Positions 49,895-60,439 are shown, counted from the stretch's first letter. The stretch is DNA of 64,000 nt from Thereva unica (GCA_949987705.1 OX465282.1:127368310-127432309), one strand, 5' to 3'. Numbers and translations are program-made. Notes: generated by a model not told the origin, from the letters alone.

Positions 49895-50130
49895 CCTTGT
49901 TACGACCCATCGAAGCGAGAAAAATACCCCTCCTTGCGGGGTGCCTCTAGGATCAAGCTTATCATCCTGCCAGTAAGTATTTGATGTATGAGAGATACCA
50001 GCGATGCCTCGATCTCCTGTTTCGTCAAGGCCAGGCTAATGGCGCCCGGGAGAATGTTGTTAAACACTCCCTCTATGTTAAGGAATGGCACTAATGTATA
50101 CTCCTTGTACCACGGAGGGTCTGCCAATCA
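49895..50130 (-). pseudogene. I-like reverse transcriptase motif A fragment
   Basis: Minus-strand frame YTLVPFLNIEGVFNNILPGA followed by ISLALTKQEIEASLVSLI matches the RT motif A block (xxxFLDIEGAFNNV), with the catalytic Asp replaced by Asn. It is probably the upstream part of the element at 48740-49570; the 320 bp between (49570-49895) is not RT and may be a later insertion. Confidence 0.68.
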
Positions 50131-50141
50131 ACTCAAATAAG

Positions 50142-50229
50142 GATGCAATTTTGATGATAGGGGAAGAATCTTATAGAGATTGTGGTAATCGAATTTTGAA
50201 ATTATACCTGCTGTTAGGAAATAAGGAAT
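50142..50229. repeat. Short duplicated block, copy 1
   Basis: GCAATTTTGATGATAGGGGA, AGAATCTTATAGAGATTGTG and ATACCTGCTGTTAGGAAATA are shared with 53364-53443, with only a few changes and a small indel. Confidence 0.85.
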
Positions 50230-50279
50230 AGGAATAGTCTGAGACGTCGATCCAAGGCCGAGAACCCTTCTGTGGCATG

Positions 50280-50640
50280 TCTTGGTCCACCTCCAAGGTG
50301 GTTCCAGGTTTATACAGGCTATAGATCTTATAAGACCCTTTAATTTAAGGGACACTATCACTTTAAAGGACCACGTAGGACTGCGGTATCACCTCCACAA
50401 CCTAGAACTGTCTCAACAGACAGAATGCCGACTCTGCATGGAAGGCGACGAGACTTCCACACATATTCTTTGTGAATGTCCTGCTCTGATCTAGCTTAGA
50501 AGAAGAATGTTTATCAGAGAGTTTTTGAGCCCTGCTTAAGTCCGGTCTTCGTCAATTAAAGACCTTCTTACCTTAATCCTGAACGCTGATAGTCTGGTCC
50601 ATTAGTGGGGTACGTACACAATAGGCCTAACTTGGCCGCA
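50280..50640 (+). pseudogene. I/R1-like ORF2 C-terminus with CCHC-type motif, + strand
   Basis: An uninterrupted run gives DHVGLRYHLHNLELSQQTEC then RLCMEGDETSTHILCECPAL, the Cys-x2-Cys-x8-His-x3-Cys ending of I-clade ORF2 with the THILCECPAL signature. It lies next to, and opposite in strand to, the RT at 48.7-50.1 kb, so it is a separate insertion. Confidence 0.75.
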
Positions 50641-50908
50641 GTGTTCACCATGTGGGTTGCCCCTCACACCTTAAAGAAAATACTCCTTGACCTCTCTATG
50701 GATGCTATTCTAATTTAATTTATCTTATTCTTCCATTTCCATCAGATGATTGTTATTTAAGATCCTGTTTTCAATATCCTGAAAGTAGTTTTTTATAGTC
50801 TATACTCACTTTTCGAAACCTATTGACTTGTACTAAATATTTATGTAGTTAGGTTTAAGACAATTTAATAGTTTAAATTTAAAAAAAACATGCTTATTTT
50901 ACTTGCAG

Positions 50909-51015
50909 ACACGTCTAGTCAATTTAATACATTCTATGGGAGGCTCAATAAGAAAAGATATGAACTCTAAAGTGACACATCTTATCTGTAATACAAGTGG
51001 TGGAGAAAAATACCA
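50909..51015 (+). CDS. pbl: pebble/ECT2 exon: core of BRCT1
   Basis: The acceptor is TTACTTGCAG (AG at 50907-50908) and the donor GTAAGT starts at 51016. It reads TRLVNLIHSMGGSIRKDMNS followed by KVTHLICNTSGGEKYQ, residues 121-156, the helix, glycine turn and third strand of a BRCT fold. The Lys of NSKVTHL corresponds to the second phosphate-binding residue described in human ECT2 (K195), so the phosphopeptide pocket of BRCT1 appears intact. The exon ends in phase 2 inside a Gln codon. The 7.7 kb intron upstream carries several retroelement fragments, yet this exon shows no damage. Confidence 0.95.
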
Positions 51016-51087
51016 GTAAGTGCACCCAACTATATCCTACATCTATCAAAAACAAAATAATATATCAAAATATTTTGTATATTTCAG

Positions 51088-51337
51088 ATATGCAATGACA
51101 TTTAGATTAGCTGTTGTACGATCGGCATGGGTCTATGGCGCCTGGGAAAATCGAGATATACCAGGCTTTCGAGCAACAGAAGAAGATTTTACAATACATC
51201 ATAAGCTAAAAGCATTTGAAGGACAAAAAATATGTTTCTTTGGTTTTGCACCAGATGAACATCAACATATGGTAGATGTTTTAAAAAATAATGGTGGAAT
51301 ACCAACAGATCTTGAAGATCCTGATTGTTCGCATGTG
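51088..51337 (+). CDS. pbl: pebble/ECT2 exon: end of BRCT1, first half of BRCT2
   Basis: A 72-bp intron precedes it (AG at 51086-51087). Residues 156-239 run from YAMTFRLAVVRSAWVYGAW (last helix of BRCT1 with its conserved Trp) through EDFTIHHKLKAFEGQKICFF to GFAPDEHQHMVDVLKNNGG and DCSHV (first half of BRCT2). The donor GTATGT starts at 51338, after a complete codon (phase 0), in the strand just before the second half of BRCT2. Splicing to 61983 restores the canonical SHVVVDEH. Splicing to 51502 instead inserts the large extra exon. Confidence 0.95.
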
Positions 51338-51501
51338 GTATGTAAATTTGATATATATTATAATATTTAATTCCATTTTTTTTTTTCAATTGATTTTGTG
51401 CAAGTGAATATTTTACTGTAATCTAACTAGAGTCGTTGGTTTCATTACTTGTTTTTTATAAGTTTTTTTTTTGTTGTGTCATCACATTTTAACATTTTCA
51501 G

Positions 51502-52698
51502 ATTATGGCAAATACTGGTGGTCATTTTCCTGAAATTCTTCCCAATTCTAGAAATTCCTCTCCCAATCCCTTATCTGATGGTAACGATGTTAATGTTAAG
51601 AAAACTGAAAATGATATGGAAAATGTTGATACAATTCATGAAGAAATCGCTTCAGAAATAAAAGAAAAAGTTTTAATTGGTGGAGATAAAACTCCACAAT
51701 CAACAACAATTCATTTACAGTATAATAGAAATGATGATAATTTTACACCAAAAACATCTAAAGTTTACGAGCCAAATCAAATGGATGGTGTTGTACTAAC
51801 AGCAACTGAAGAATGTAAATTTTTAAATCCAACAAATATTTCACCAATATTACGAACACCACTACCAAATGAAGATGATATAATAATACCTGATAATATA
51901 AGTCCAATTAATGAAGAAGATGATAATTTCGATTCATTCGATTGTAAAGATTTAAAACGGAAGCGTGGAAGTTTCGGTGATGATATTTCCTTAATGTCAA
52001 CCGATTCAATTGCACTAACATCATACTCTGCGAAGAAACCGAAACTGACTCGTACCGGCTCAATTACTCGCAGCTTAAAGCGTAGCATGAGTTTTGTTGC
52101 AATCAAAACACCGATTGCAAATATGTTGCGGCAACGCCGCAATTCAGTTGATCCAAATGCATCAATTACGTCTATTACATCCATTGAGAGCACCTTTAAT
52201 GAATCTATTAAGAAGCCAGTGAAAGAAAAATTACGCGGCATACGCGATCGTATAACGAAGAGCGGAAAACGTGACATAAATATAACACCCAAGACAGCGA
52301 AATTAGCATCTTCTAATTTCGGCACTTTAAAGAAATTGTGTAGGGTTACATCAGATAAGTTTAAGACACCTGATAGGGAAGATTGTAACGATCAAGATTC
52401 ACCTGATTTTAAAACTCCTGTTGTTCCTAAATCTATTAATCCAATTAATTATCGGCACTCTGTTAGTGGTGTTGGCTCTACTAATCACATTTTCGATGAT
52501 ATTAATTGCACTGACGTGCCACCAGTACGAAATTCATTTGCTGCTGATACAACGTCAACTACAAACGCTATCACTTCTACTGCATCTACTGCTACCATTA
52601 TTTCTGCTAGAAGTGATCTTCCCACTGCTACTGTTTGTTCTAGCACGACGAATGAGTGTGATATTTCGTTGTGTCCCACCGGTGGTGAAAATGTTCCG
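51502..52698 (+). CDS. pbl: pebble/ECT2 candidate alternative cassette exon, 399 codons
   Basis: This open reading frame has no stop from the acceptor (ACATTTTCAG, AG at 51500-51501) to a TAA at 52729-52731. A GT donor at 52699 (CCG|GTACTA) makes the exon exactly 399 codons, phase 0 at both ends, so it can be skipped or included without a frame change. The product begins IMANTGGHFPEILPNSRNS. It is mostly low-complexity, acidic early and then basic: DLKRKRGSF, AKKPKL, LKRSMSFVAIKTPIANML, RQRRNSV. Many Ser/Thr-Pro sites (KTPIAN, ITPKTAK, KTPDRE, DSPD, KTPVV) look like Cdk substrates. No known domain is evident. Inclusion splits BRCT2 between SHV and VDEH. I saw no AATAAA or ATTAAA in the about 650 bp after the TAA, which favours a cassette over a terminal exon. 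The GTACTA donor is weaker than the other donors of this gene, consistent with optional use. That it belongs to pbl is inferred from position and phase. Confidence 0.78.
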
Positions 52699-53363
52699 GT
52701 ACTAATTTATTTTTTTTATAAAGTTAATTAATATTATTTACCTGTGTTATTTTTTTGTTGTTGTTTGTTTTATTTTATGTTGTGTTGTATATACAAATGA
52801 ACGACGGTAATTTATTCTTGAATTTTCATAAAAGAATTGATCAACTTGATTTTCTGAATTTGAAATTAATTTTTGTATTATCTTCTCTTTGTCCATAATC
52901 TTTTTGATTTACAAATTAATCAACGAATTAGGAAATGATTATTCTAAATTAGGCCTAATTTAAAAAAATGGATTTGTTAATATATCCAAGAATCAAGCTG
53001 TCTCTTCAGAATAGACTCGTGTTATGAGTTAAGATATCTTAATATCTTCAATTTTGTTTTATAGTTTTTTAACACATCGTTATTAATATGTTAAAGAAAT
53101 TTACAATTGGAACAAAACGTTTTTCATAAACAAAATCTACATTTGTCTAGACACTGTACGATATATTTCGTGTGATAAATATTCATATAATTGTCTCTGA
53201 AAAGCATTTTTTATTAATCGCAGCGCAAACCAGCATCTCATCGCGCTTTTATGGGTTTCTGGTTTTATTAAGAAATTTGATAGAGCCGTATTTGTTGACG
53301 TCAATTACTAAATTGTATCTTAATATTTTTCATTCACTATTGTTTATTTATTCATTTGTAGCT

Positions 53364-53443
53364 GCAATTTTGATGATAGGGGAAGAATCTTATAGAGATT
53401 GTGATAATCGAATATTATACCTGCTGTTAGGAAATAAGATCGG
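53364..53443. repeat. Short duplicated block, copy 2
   Basis: About 80 bp nearly identical to 50142-50229, on the same strand 3.2 kb away, on the other side of three pbl exons. Confidence 0.85.
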
Positions 53444-54424
53444 ATTTTTGCAATTAGGTTTGAAGATTGTCGTGGAATGGAATGGAAAAAAACAGAAGGG
53501 TTTCATAGTAATGTTTACTAATTGAGATTTATCTCTCTGAGATCGTTAGTTTTCCTCAGATACCTATTAGACTCTTTTTCGTTTTTTCAAATGAAATTTA
53601 ATATATTATTTCAGATAACCAAAGAGTCTGTTTACAATACTTTCTGAGCAAGATTTAGTATTTTGACTGAAATGCAGTATGTATATAACAATTTGTTATT
53701 GGAGTATATTTCAAGATAATTGGTATATCTTTTTACTATCTCAGAAAATTGTAAGCGAGTTGCAACATTCAATAGGAATTTTGTTATTTAGATTTCAGGA
53801 TTATGTAAAGGATTTATCTGAGGTATGTTTACTATTTATTGTTCATACCAATAATTTAAAGAACCGCAGAGTGAAGATTCTTTCTAATCAACCGTACTAA
53901 TGTTGAGCGGGCAAATGGTACGTGGTCAGTGCGCTCCGTAAAAGCCCTATAGGTTCTGGATACCTACTTTCCACGCTACGAATAAGTGATCAAGACCGGT
54001 TCCCAAGGTGACAGGTGGAGATAGCTTTATCACGAGAGGAAACCTACTAAATCGTAACCTACTAAATCACAAACTGTAGACCCAGAGATTCTGTCCATGT
54101 AAATCACCAGGGATTTTTTTCGGGACTTTAAAAGCTGTCATAAAAACCTCCACCTGGTCTTCCCCCCGTGGGACTTGTTTTTAGTATTGCGACGCGGGGG
54201 TGGATCAGCTTTAATTATTAAGCTGCTAATGCTATTTCTTTCTTTGCCTTTCTTTATTCCTTTCGGCTCAACAGACTCGTTCCACTTAATTTGCCATTCC
54301 GTTAGGGTTTCGTAGGGCGCAATCTCCCGTTCTACCTTTTTAGACTTCTCTTCCCACATATTGTGGATTATAGAGACACCTGCCTTCTTTCGCCGGTATG
54401 GCCGGTAGTGATCAACATTTTTTT

Positions 54425-54560
54425 TATGGAAAGACTAGAGGCTCAGAGAAAGCCCCTTTGTACTGTCGACAATCTACTTTTTTTCGTATAGAGTGCAATG
54501 TTGAATAACAGCTTTAGCCGGAAGATAGTGAAGAGAGAGAAGTGAATAAAGGAACAGGCA
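54425..54560. repeat. Dispersed repeat shared with 19732-19850
   Basis: GAAAGACTAGAGGCTCAGAG, TACTGTCGACAATCTA, TCGTATAGAG and AAGATAGTGAAGA correspond to the block at 19.7 kb. No coding capacity. Confidence 0.65.
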
Positions 54561-54699
54561 CAACTAAGCCGCGTTATTTTATTCCACCTACTCCCAACCA
54601 TTACTATCGCGACTCTGACATCGGGGAATCGAGAAGAAACTCGCTGGAGTGTTATACCTCTTGAAACGAGTTGAATCTCCTCAATCAACTCATGGAATG

Positions 54700-54895
54700 C
54701 GCTTGGAGGAGCGGGGAAGAGCTAAGGATGGCTAATGCAGGAGGAATCAGGAATGTAAAAAGGGAAGGAGGAAAGAAGGCAAATTATGTATAAGGGGAAG
54801 TGGGAAAGGCGAAGAACTGTGATGCTGTCGGGATTCAAACGTGGGATCTCTGGTATGGTAGCCAGGCGTCGTACTCCCTAGACCAGCGGTCGGAA
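54700..54895 (-). mobile_element. tRNA-derived SINE, copy 2
   Basis: This is a second member of the SINE seen at 183-386: body with GGAGGAATCAGGAATG and GGGAAAGGCGAAG, then on the minus strand an A-box-like TGGTCTAGGGAG and a B-box-like GTTTGAATCC. Its head abuts the start of a hAT-like terminal repeat (CAGCGGTCGG). Confidence 0.68.
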
Positions 54896-54960
54896 ACCCA
54901 AATGCATTGGCGTGCCACAAAACAGATAATTAAAACTACTGCACATTAAGCATGCAACAA
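54892..54960. repeat. hAT-like terminal repeat fragment
   Basis: CAGCGGTCGGAAACCCAAAT and TTGGCGTGCCAC resemble the hAT-like end at 23645. No opposite end was found nearby. Confidence 0.5.
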
Positions 54961-55029
54961 AAAAATTGTATATGAAGGTTCTTTTATTTGTGTAGTAAAA
55001 ACTTTTCATAAAGCAACTTTAGGCCCCCA

Positions 55030-55570
55030 GGCATATTCTGGCCGGGTTGGCAGGTAAGGCCCGGTGAACCCAACATTACTCAGTCTGACTGAGAGATGAA
55101 GACTTGAGGCAACCGCCCCTACAAGTGCAAAAATCTTTAAGGCCGCAACGAATGTTCGGTTCCGGTACGTCGATAATCGTTCGAAACAAATTTGAAAACG
55201 AAAAAAATTGTCGAAGTAAAATTGAGCGTCCGCGTAGCTTGAAAGAAAATGTTTCGTTTTCAATAAGGAAATCATGTTACTGTAACACCAATTTTTTACT
55301 AATCTTACCAAACACTCGATAACATAAGACCGTTGAGGGCTTCCAACAAAAATTTACAATTTTTTCGAACTGTGCTAACAGGAAACGAAAAAAAATTCCT
55401 TGTCGAATTACACGATCCAGATCTTCCAGCCTGGACTGACGATACCCACAGACATAAAAACAATAAAGACCATCCAGTTGGCAGCCGATGAGTGTTTTTA
55501 TACTTGGCTTCAAGGCGAAAAACCTTCAGGCCACGGCCTGCCGGCGACCTGCCGGCCTTTAAATGCCTTT
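55030..55570. repeat. Dispersed repeat family B pieces
   Basis: Reversed CTCAGTCTGACTGAGAGATG near 55080 and forward CAGATCTTCCAGCCTGGACT, CCATCCAGTTGGCAGCCGAT and GGCCTGCCGGCGACCTGCCG at 55420-55560 belong to family B. Confidence 0.6.
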
Positions 55571-55799
55571 ATATCCTTACGTTTGAATTACGCTAAAACG
55601 GTTTTCGAAGCGCCAGCTCAGATAAATGAATTGGAGTATAAGACTTGCATATTGTAGCCCTGGCTGCTGGTGAAAGAAGAAGTTTGCATCTTTTAAGAAA
55701 TCCTTGACCTTTAGTTGCTTATTTGATGATTTGGAATATGTGATCGTTCTATCGAAGATCCTTAGATCCAATTATATCCAAAATGTCAGAGAAATACGT

Positions 55800-56235
55800 C
55801 AGTTGTTAGATTCGGATTGTCCACTGCAGAAGAAAGATCGGTGCAGGTTTTATTAGTGATGAGGCACTTCGTTTTGGAGACGTTGACACGACTCTTGCAG
55901 CCCCTGTAGAGAATGTGCTCAATGCACACAAATTTATAGAGGTCGACATGAACTCACGATCAAACAGACAAGGTCTGGCACATCTTTTCTTATTAATACA
56001 GTAACGCAGAGTACTATCATCAGCGAAGCTGTGTACTGGGTTTTTGGGGGTTGAGAGCAAAAGATTTATGAAAATTATGAAAAGATCGGATGATAGAATT
56101 AAAATCTGTGGAACACCGCCTGCGATGGTGTGGGTTTAAAATTTGACGCTATGTAATACTACCTGGATTGAACGACCAGAGAGAAAAGTTTTAATCCAGT
56201 TCTTGAGAGCAGAGTCAAGAGACTGAGCTGCCGCC
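55800..56235 (-). pseudogene. Jockey-like reverse transcriptase fragment, degenerate
   Basis: The minus strand reads LDSALKNWIKTFLSGRSIQV, VLHS, GGVPQ, LFIIFINLLLSTPKN and PVHSFADDSTLRYC. RT motif B/C order is kept and the FADD box is intact at about 56005-56020. Stops and frameshifts make it a pseudogene. It is related to the + strand copy at 33.9 kb (HSFADDGSLRY). Confidence 0.75.
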
Positions 56236-56239
56236 GGCA

Positions 56240-58170
56240 CCTACCCATTATTCCGTGTAGTAGTTAACTTTTAATGAGTTCATTACCGATTCACCTGATT
56301 ATAACTTTAAACCATCTTTACACGGTATTTTTAGTCAAGGATATAAAAAGATTCCAAAAATATTAATATTGAACATCTGCAGCACATTCAAAGTTAATTT
56401 GTAAACAAACTCTAAAAATTTATATAGTGCAACTAATACAGTCATCAAATTGCTTTAATCTCAATTGAAACGCTTTCCGCATGTATCGCTGCAACACGTG
56501 CTTTGTGCAAAGCAACAGTGGCCCAATAAAATCCCCTCTTTACACTTTATTAAACTCATTTTTATTATTCCACTTGCCTCAATTTAAAAGGAATTCACAA
56601 AGCTATAAAAATTTCAATTGTTTCTTCCATCAAAATACATCATGCTACTTTTATATAAGATTACAAGCAATAAAATCCCAATACTCTTCTCTCTCTCAAT
56701 GCCTTCCACTTGCCGCCTTCGACTTGTCGATGTTACACACTCCAGCTCAAAGCAGACCGAGTTAAATTTTCATTTATAAAAGTGCAAAAGTCGATACCAA
56801 TGCTACCGACTCAAGGGATGAAATCTCTGTAGTAGCATCCGCACAGAGTCGTTGGTCCGTTCTATGGTGCCATGTTTGTAACTACACCACCTACGATTCG
56901 AGTCGAAGTATGTACTGTATGTGTATACGAACGCCTCCCTATCAGGATTTTCAAAACCGAAACCGCCATATCAACCTTTTGAACAAGGATTCAGGTTGAT
57001 TGGGTTTTACGCTAGGTTCCTATTTAGGGGTTTTTCATTTATACTGCTGTGTGCTTGGAGGCTTTTTAAAATTGCACAAAGAGGCTTTAAAGAGCATCTG
57101 TAGGGATTTATGCGAGATGAAAGTTGATATCATGAATCAGTTGAATTTTTTATTGCATCGATGATTTGTGAATTGAAGTTGCTTGAAATAATTGAAAATA
57201 TTGTCAAGTACGTTAGTATATGTATATACAACACAACTGCAAAAATAAACAAACAAATACTATTTTCATTTTTTTTTATAACAAAATTATGCAATTTGCG
57301 ACGCATTTCAAAAACTCTTTACCCAGAAATAGACACTCATTTAATACATTTAAAGCAATTGCCTTTAGCCTTAAATTAATTGTTATTAATTTTGATTAAA
57401 AAAAACCTATTAAAATATATTTTAATTTTAATAATTATTACCAGTGGGAAGTGGATGAGTACGTGAATTTCGAGTGTGGAATTTCTCTTTCATTTTTTAA
57501 AAATTTACGCATATATTTCACTTTATTTATTATTTCCGCCTACTTTCGTCGTCACACACCTGTAAAAACATTAACAAATTTCTCCTACAGCTTATTTTTA
57601 ATATTTTGTTTTTGTTAACACTTAAAAAAATGACAGCACACTTTCATTCACCTTTTTTTTGTTTTTTGTAAAAATGTCTTTTTTTGAAATGCTTCGCAAA
57701 TTGCACTTTTTTGTCATCATTTTTTTTGCATGTTGGAAATTTGGTTTTTAAAAATAATTCATTTTATTTATTTATTTATTTTTTTGTTTAAGTTTATATG
57801 GTGGCTGAAAAGATTGCGCGGGACTTTCGCAATAATGTAAAAATAAAATTTTTAATGGACTACTTATGTGCTGACATTTTTTTAAATTAAAATTTTTCCT
57901 GTTTATTTTTTTTACAATTTTTCTTCTTTTGAATAAATTTTGACGAATTTTTGAATAGTTTTGGTTTTTTATCAGCCACTTGCGAACTTTTATTTTAATG
58001 TTATATTTAATCCAAATAAAAAATTTATTGTAAGCAAAATCAACGTAAAAGTGTATCAAATTCATTATAGTTTTTACAGATTTTTAATGTGAATACATGG
58101 TAATTTCCAAATGTTCTATAGATACTATCATATTAAGGCCCAAAGAATAATTTATGTTTTTATCTAATAA
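56240..58170. other. Unassigned, strongly AT-rich
   Basis: No gene or repeat is recognised. About 57130-58080 is extremely AT-rich with many homopolymer T runs. Confidence 0.5.
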
Positions 58171-58349
58171 CTTAAATTTAGGAATCACCTTTTGTACTAC
58201 TAGTTCATCGAATAAGACCTCGTTGCCCTATTGAACGCCAGAATAATAAAACTTGTAACACTATTCCTACCATTTCAATGGGCACTGTTAAACTAAAGGT
58301 TGTCTCTGGTATAACATTAATTGAGGATCTAGCTTCGAATTATTATGTA

Positions 58350-58686
58350 TATTCCAAATTTTATCGCTGCTATCATAGAGACTGCTAAATCGAAATAAAC
58401 GCTCTCCTGCCTCCACGGCAATCTTATACCCGCAACACCAGATTAGCCAATCTTTGGCAGTCGGCATTTCCGAGCTCCTACAACATCCAAGAGTTCAAAG
58501 GCAGAACATTCTTCAATACCCTTCCGTCACCACATTTTTCAATACCCTTCGAACCCTCATAACCTTTAACCTATTTCCCTCGTACTAAGCTTGGTGCTAG
58601 ACATTGCATCATGACGTGACAAACAACATGACGGACTGGTGGTACAAGGGGTGATTCCTGAGCTTAGCACTGCCACATAAAAAAAG
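58350..58686 (+). mobile_element. Family-1 retrotransposon 3' end with ORF2 C-terminus remnant
   Basis: The + strand gives ALLPP-type residues then QSYTRNTRLANL, FPSSYNIQEFK and an internal deletion. The family tail follows: TAAGCTTGGTGCTAGACATT, CATGACGTGACAAACAACAT, GGACTGGTGGTACAAGGGGT and GCACTGCCACATAAAAAAAG, i.e. the 3' UTR plus A tail. Confidence 0.75.
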
Positions 58687-58959
58687 AATCTCCAAGCAGT
58701 GGCTGAATCTTTTTAAGGCTTACAAATGCCTCTGCGCCAAGACGGTGCTATAACTTTCAAACCCTACATTCGATCTGAATACAACTCGTTTATAAGTAAA
58801 AGTGTTCTTTAATCTGCCTTGTTGTGGCTCATCTTCATTTTAACAAACCTCTAGTTAAATTTTATCACTCTTGGCATACGATTCTGCCATCTTCCACTGG
58901 ACCTCTATATTAAGTATCTAGTCTCGTAACTCAAAGAAATTAGACACTAACAAGAAAAG

Positions 58960-59700
58960 TCATAGCTCCCACAAGACGAGACTGGAAAGCGGACACGGTA
59001 ATCTACAGCGGCAATTCAAACATGAACTGCGGAGTAGCACCGGGCTTTTCTCTGAATCATGCAATATAGCCAATAAATGCCGACTCCCGGTCGGATCCAG
59101 TGTTTTTCAAGCAGAAATGCTGGCAATTTGGAAGGCGGGTCAACTAGTAAGACAGAGACAACTCCAGAAAAGAATGTGGCAGCGGTAACCGATAGCCCAG
59201 CTGCTATCTTGGCTCTCAACTCCACCCTGATAGCGTCAAAACTCCAATGCCCAGATGAGCTCGAACTCATAAGCAGAAATGTAAACATCATCCTACTTCC
59301 AGGCCATAGGAATATACAAGAGAACCAGAGAGCTGATGAATTACTATAGGAGGGTTCAAATATGCATGCCTATTTAACGAAAGCGGTAGACCTTCCTATC
59401 AATACGATTAAGAGACATATTTACCTGCACTTCTTTTTCTTGGCCAATGCAAGATGGAAAGAATTAAAAATATGCAGCATGGTCAAAAAATATGGCCATC
59501 CTACAAGAACAACAAAACGGATAATCTCCTAAAATTATCCAACACTAACCTAGCTATGTACACGGCCAATAGGAGACCATGTGTCGAGAATGGGTATTCC
59601 ATTCCACACAGCATGCTGTAGCTGCAAAGATCCAAATGAAAAAATAATCCCGCAACACCAGACTAAACCACTCGGCACAAGCTCCCAGCCTACGGCTCCT
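58960..59700 (+). pseudogene. I-like retrotransposon RNase H and C-terminal region, degenerate
   Basis: Frames give YSGNSNMNCGVAPGFS, then VTDSPAAILALNSTLIASKL and LLPGHRNIQENQRADELL (RNase H motifs TDSxAA and PGHxxIxENxxADEL). A following stretch around ARWKELKICSMVKKIWPSYK resembles the inter-domain segment before the terminal zinc motif. The open frame on the minus strand is a shadow. Confidence 0.75.
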
Positions 59701-60012
59701 ATTTTCGCTAGTCTAAGATTTCGTACATAAATCGATACTTATACTTACTTACGTATACTTTCGACTTTCGAAATTAATACCAGCATGCTCGGATTTTTTA
59801 TGCATTACGTTTTGTAATTTCTTTGGGCAAGTCCAACTTGAAGAAATTTATTCATATTGAAACTTCGTTCTTTTGTTATGACTGCTACAGTAAGGCTAAC
59901 AAGACTCGGGGCGCTGTCCATATATTCGGGAAACTACCCTGTCCTTGTTTAATATGTTAAAAGACGTGTAATGGCTCTCCTGGTTCGAAATTTTTTAATA
60001 ATGGGTTCATAT

Positions 60013-60405
60013 TCAAAAGTCTTTCAACCAGTTGACATTTTTCACCACCGGTTCAATTAATTTACGAATCTGCAAATCTGGGTCAATAGGATTTTGTTTC
60101 CCTATATATGAACTTCTCCGCGATTTAGGGATAAAGACTACCCTAGCCTCTCTCCAACACTTTGGAAATTGGACCAACGTAAAGCTACAGGTAACAGGAT
60201 TAGTAAGATCTCTTCCAAGCCTCTCTGTGCCAGACTGGGAAGATGTGGTCATTTCCAGCAGCCTTGAAAGGCTTGAACGGCACCCAGTAGGCCACACCGG
60301 TAATGAAATTGTCCATGGCCTGGCAAGAGTAAGGGCAAATTCATCACTTTCTGGTCCGGAACTTTTCCACAGCTTAGCCAGCCATCGCGTAAGGTTGATC
60401 AACAA
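60013..60405 (-). pseudogene. Jockey/I-like reverse transcriptase N-terminal fragment
   Basis: This minus-strand open frame includes VTCSFTLVQFPKCWREARVV followed by FIPKSRRSSYIGKQNPID, the FPxxWKxARVVFIPKxG..DY segment at the start of non-LTR RT domains. The + strand frame opposite (60032-60439) is a shadow. Confidence 0.68.
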
Positions 60406-60439
60406 GAATTGTGACGACCGGATATTTCTTCATAGCTAG

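Larger units (their letters stand above)
43199..50908 (+). other. pbl intron, 7.7 kb
   Basis: This GT-AG intron carries I/R1-like retroelement remains on both strands (44740-44990, 48740-50130, 50280-50640), a small inverted-repeat element (46411-46616) and unassigned sequence between them. The stretches 43600-44700, 45000-46300, 46620-48240 and 50650-50900 show no recognisable gene. An open minus-strand frame at 48263-48586 is not recognised. Confidence 0.85.

Noticed and set aside
51777..52325. 182-codon minus-strand frame opposite the cassette exon
   Set aside because: It is the shadow of the long + strand coding frame; composition is explained by the opposite strand.
60032..60439. 135-codon + strand open frame
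   Set aside because: The opposite strand carries recognisable RT residues; this frame is its shadow.
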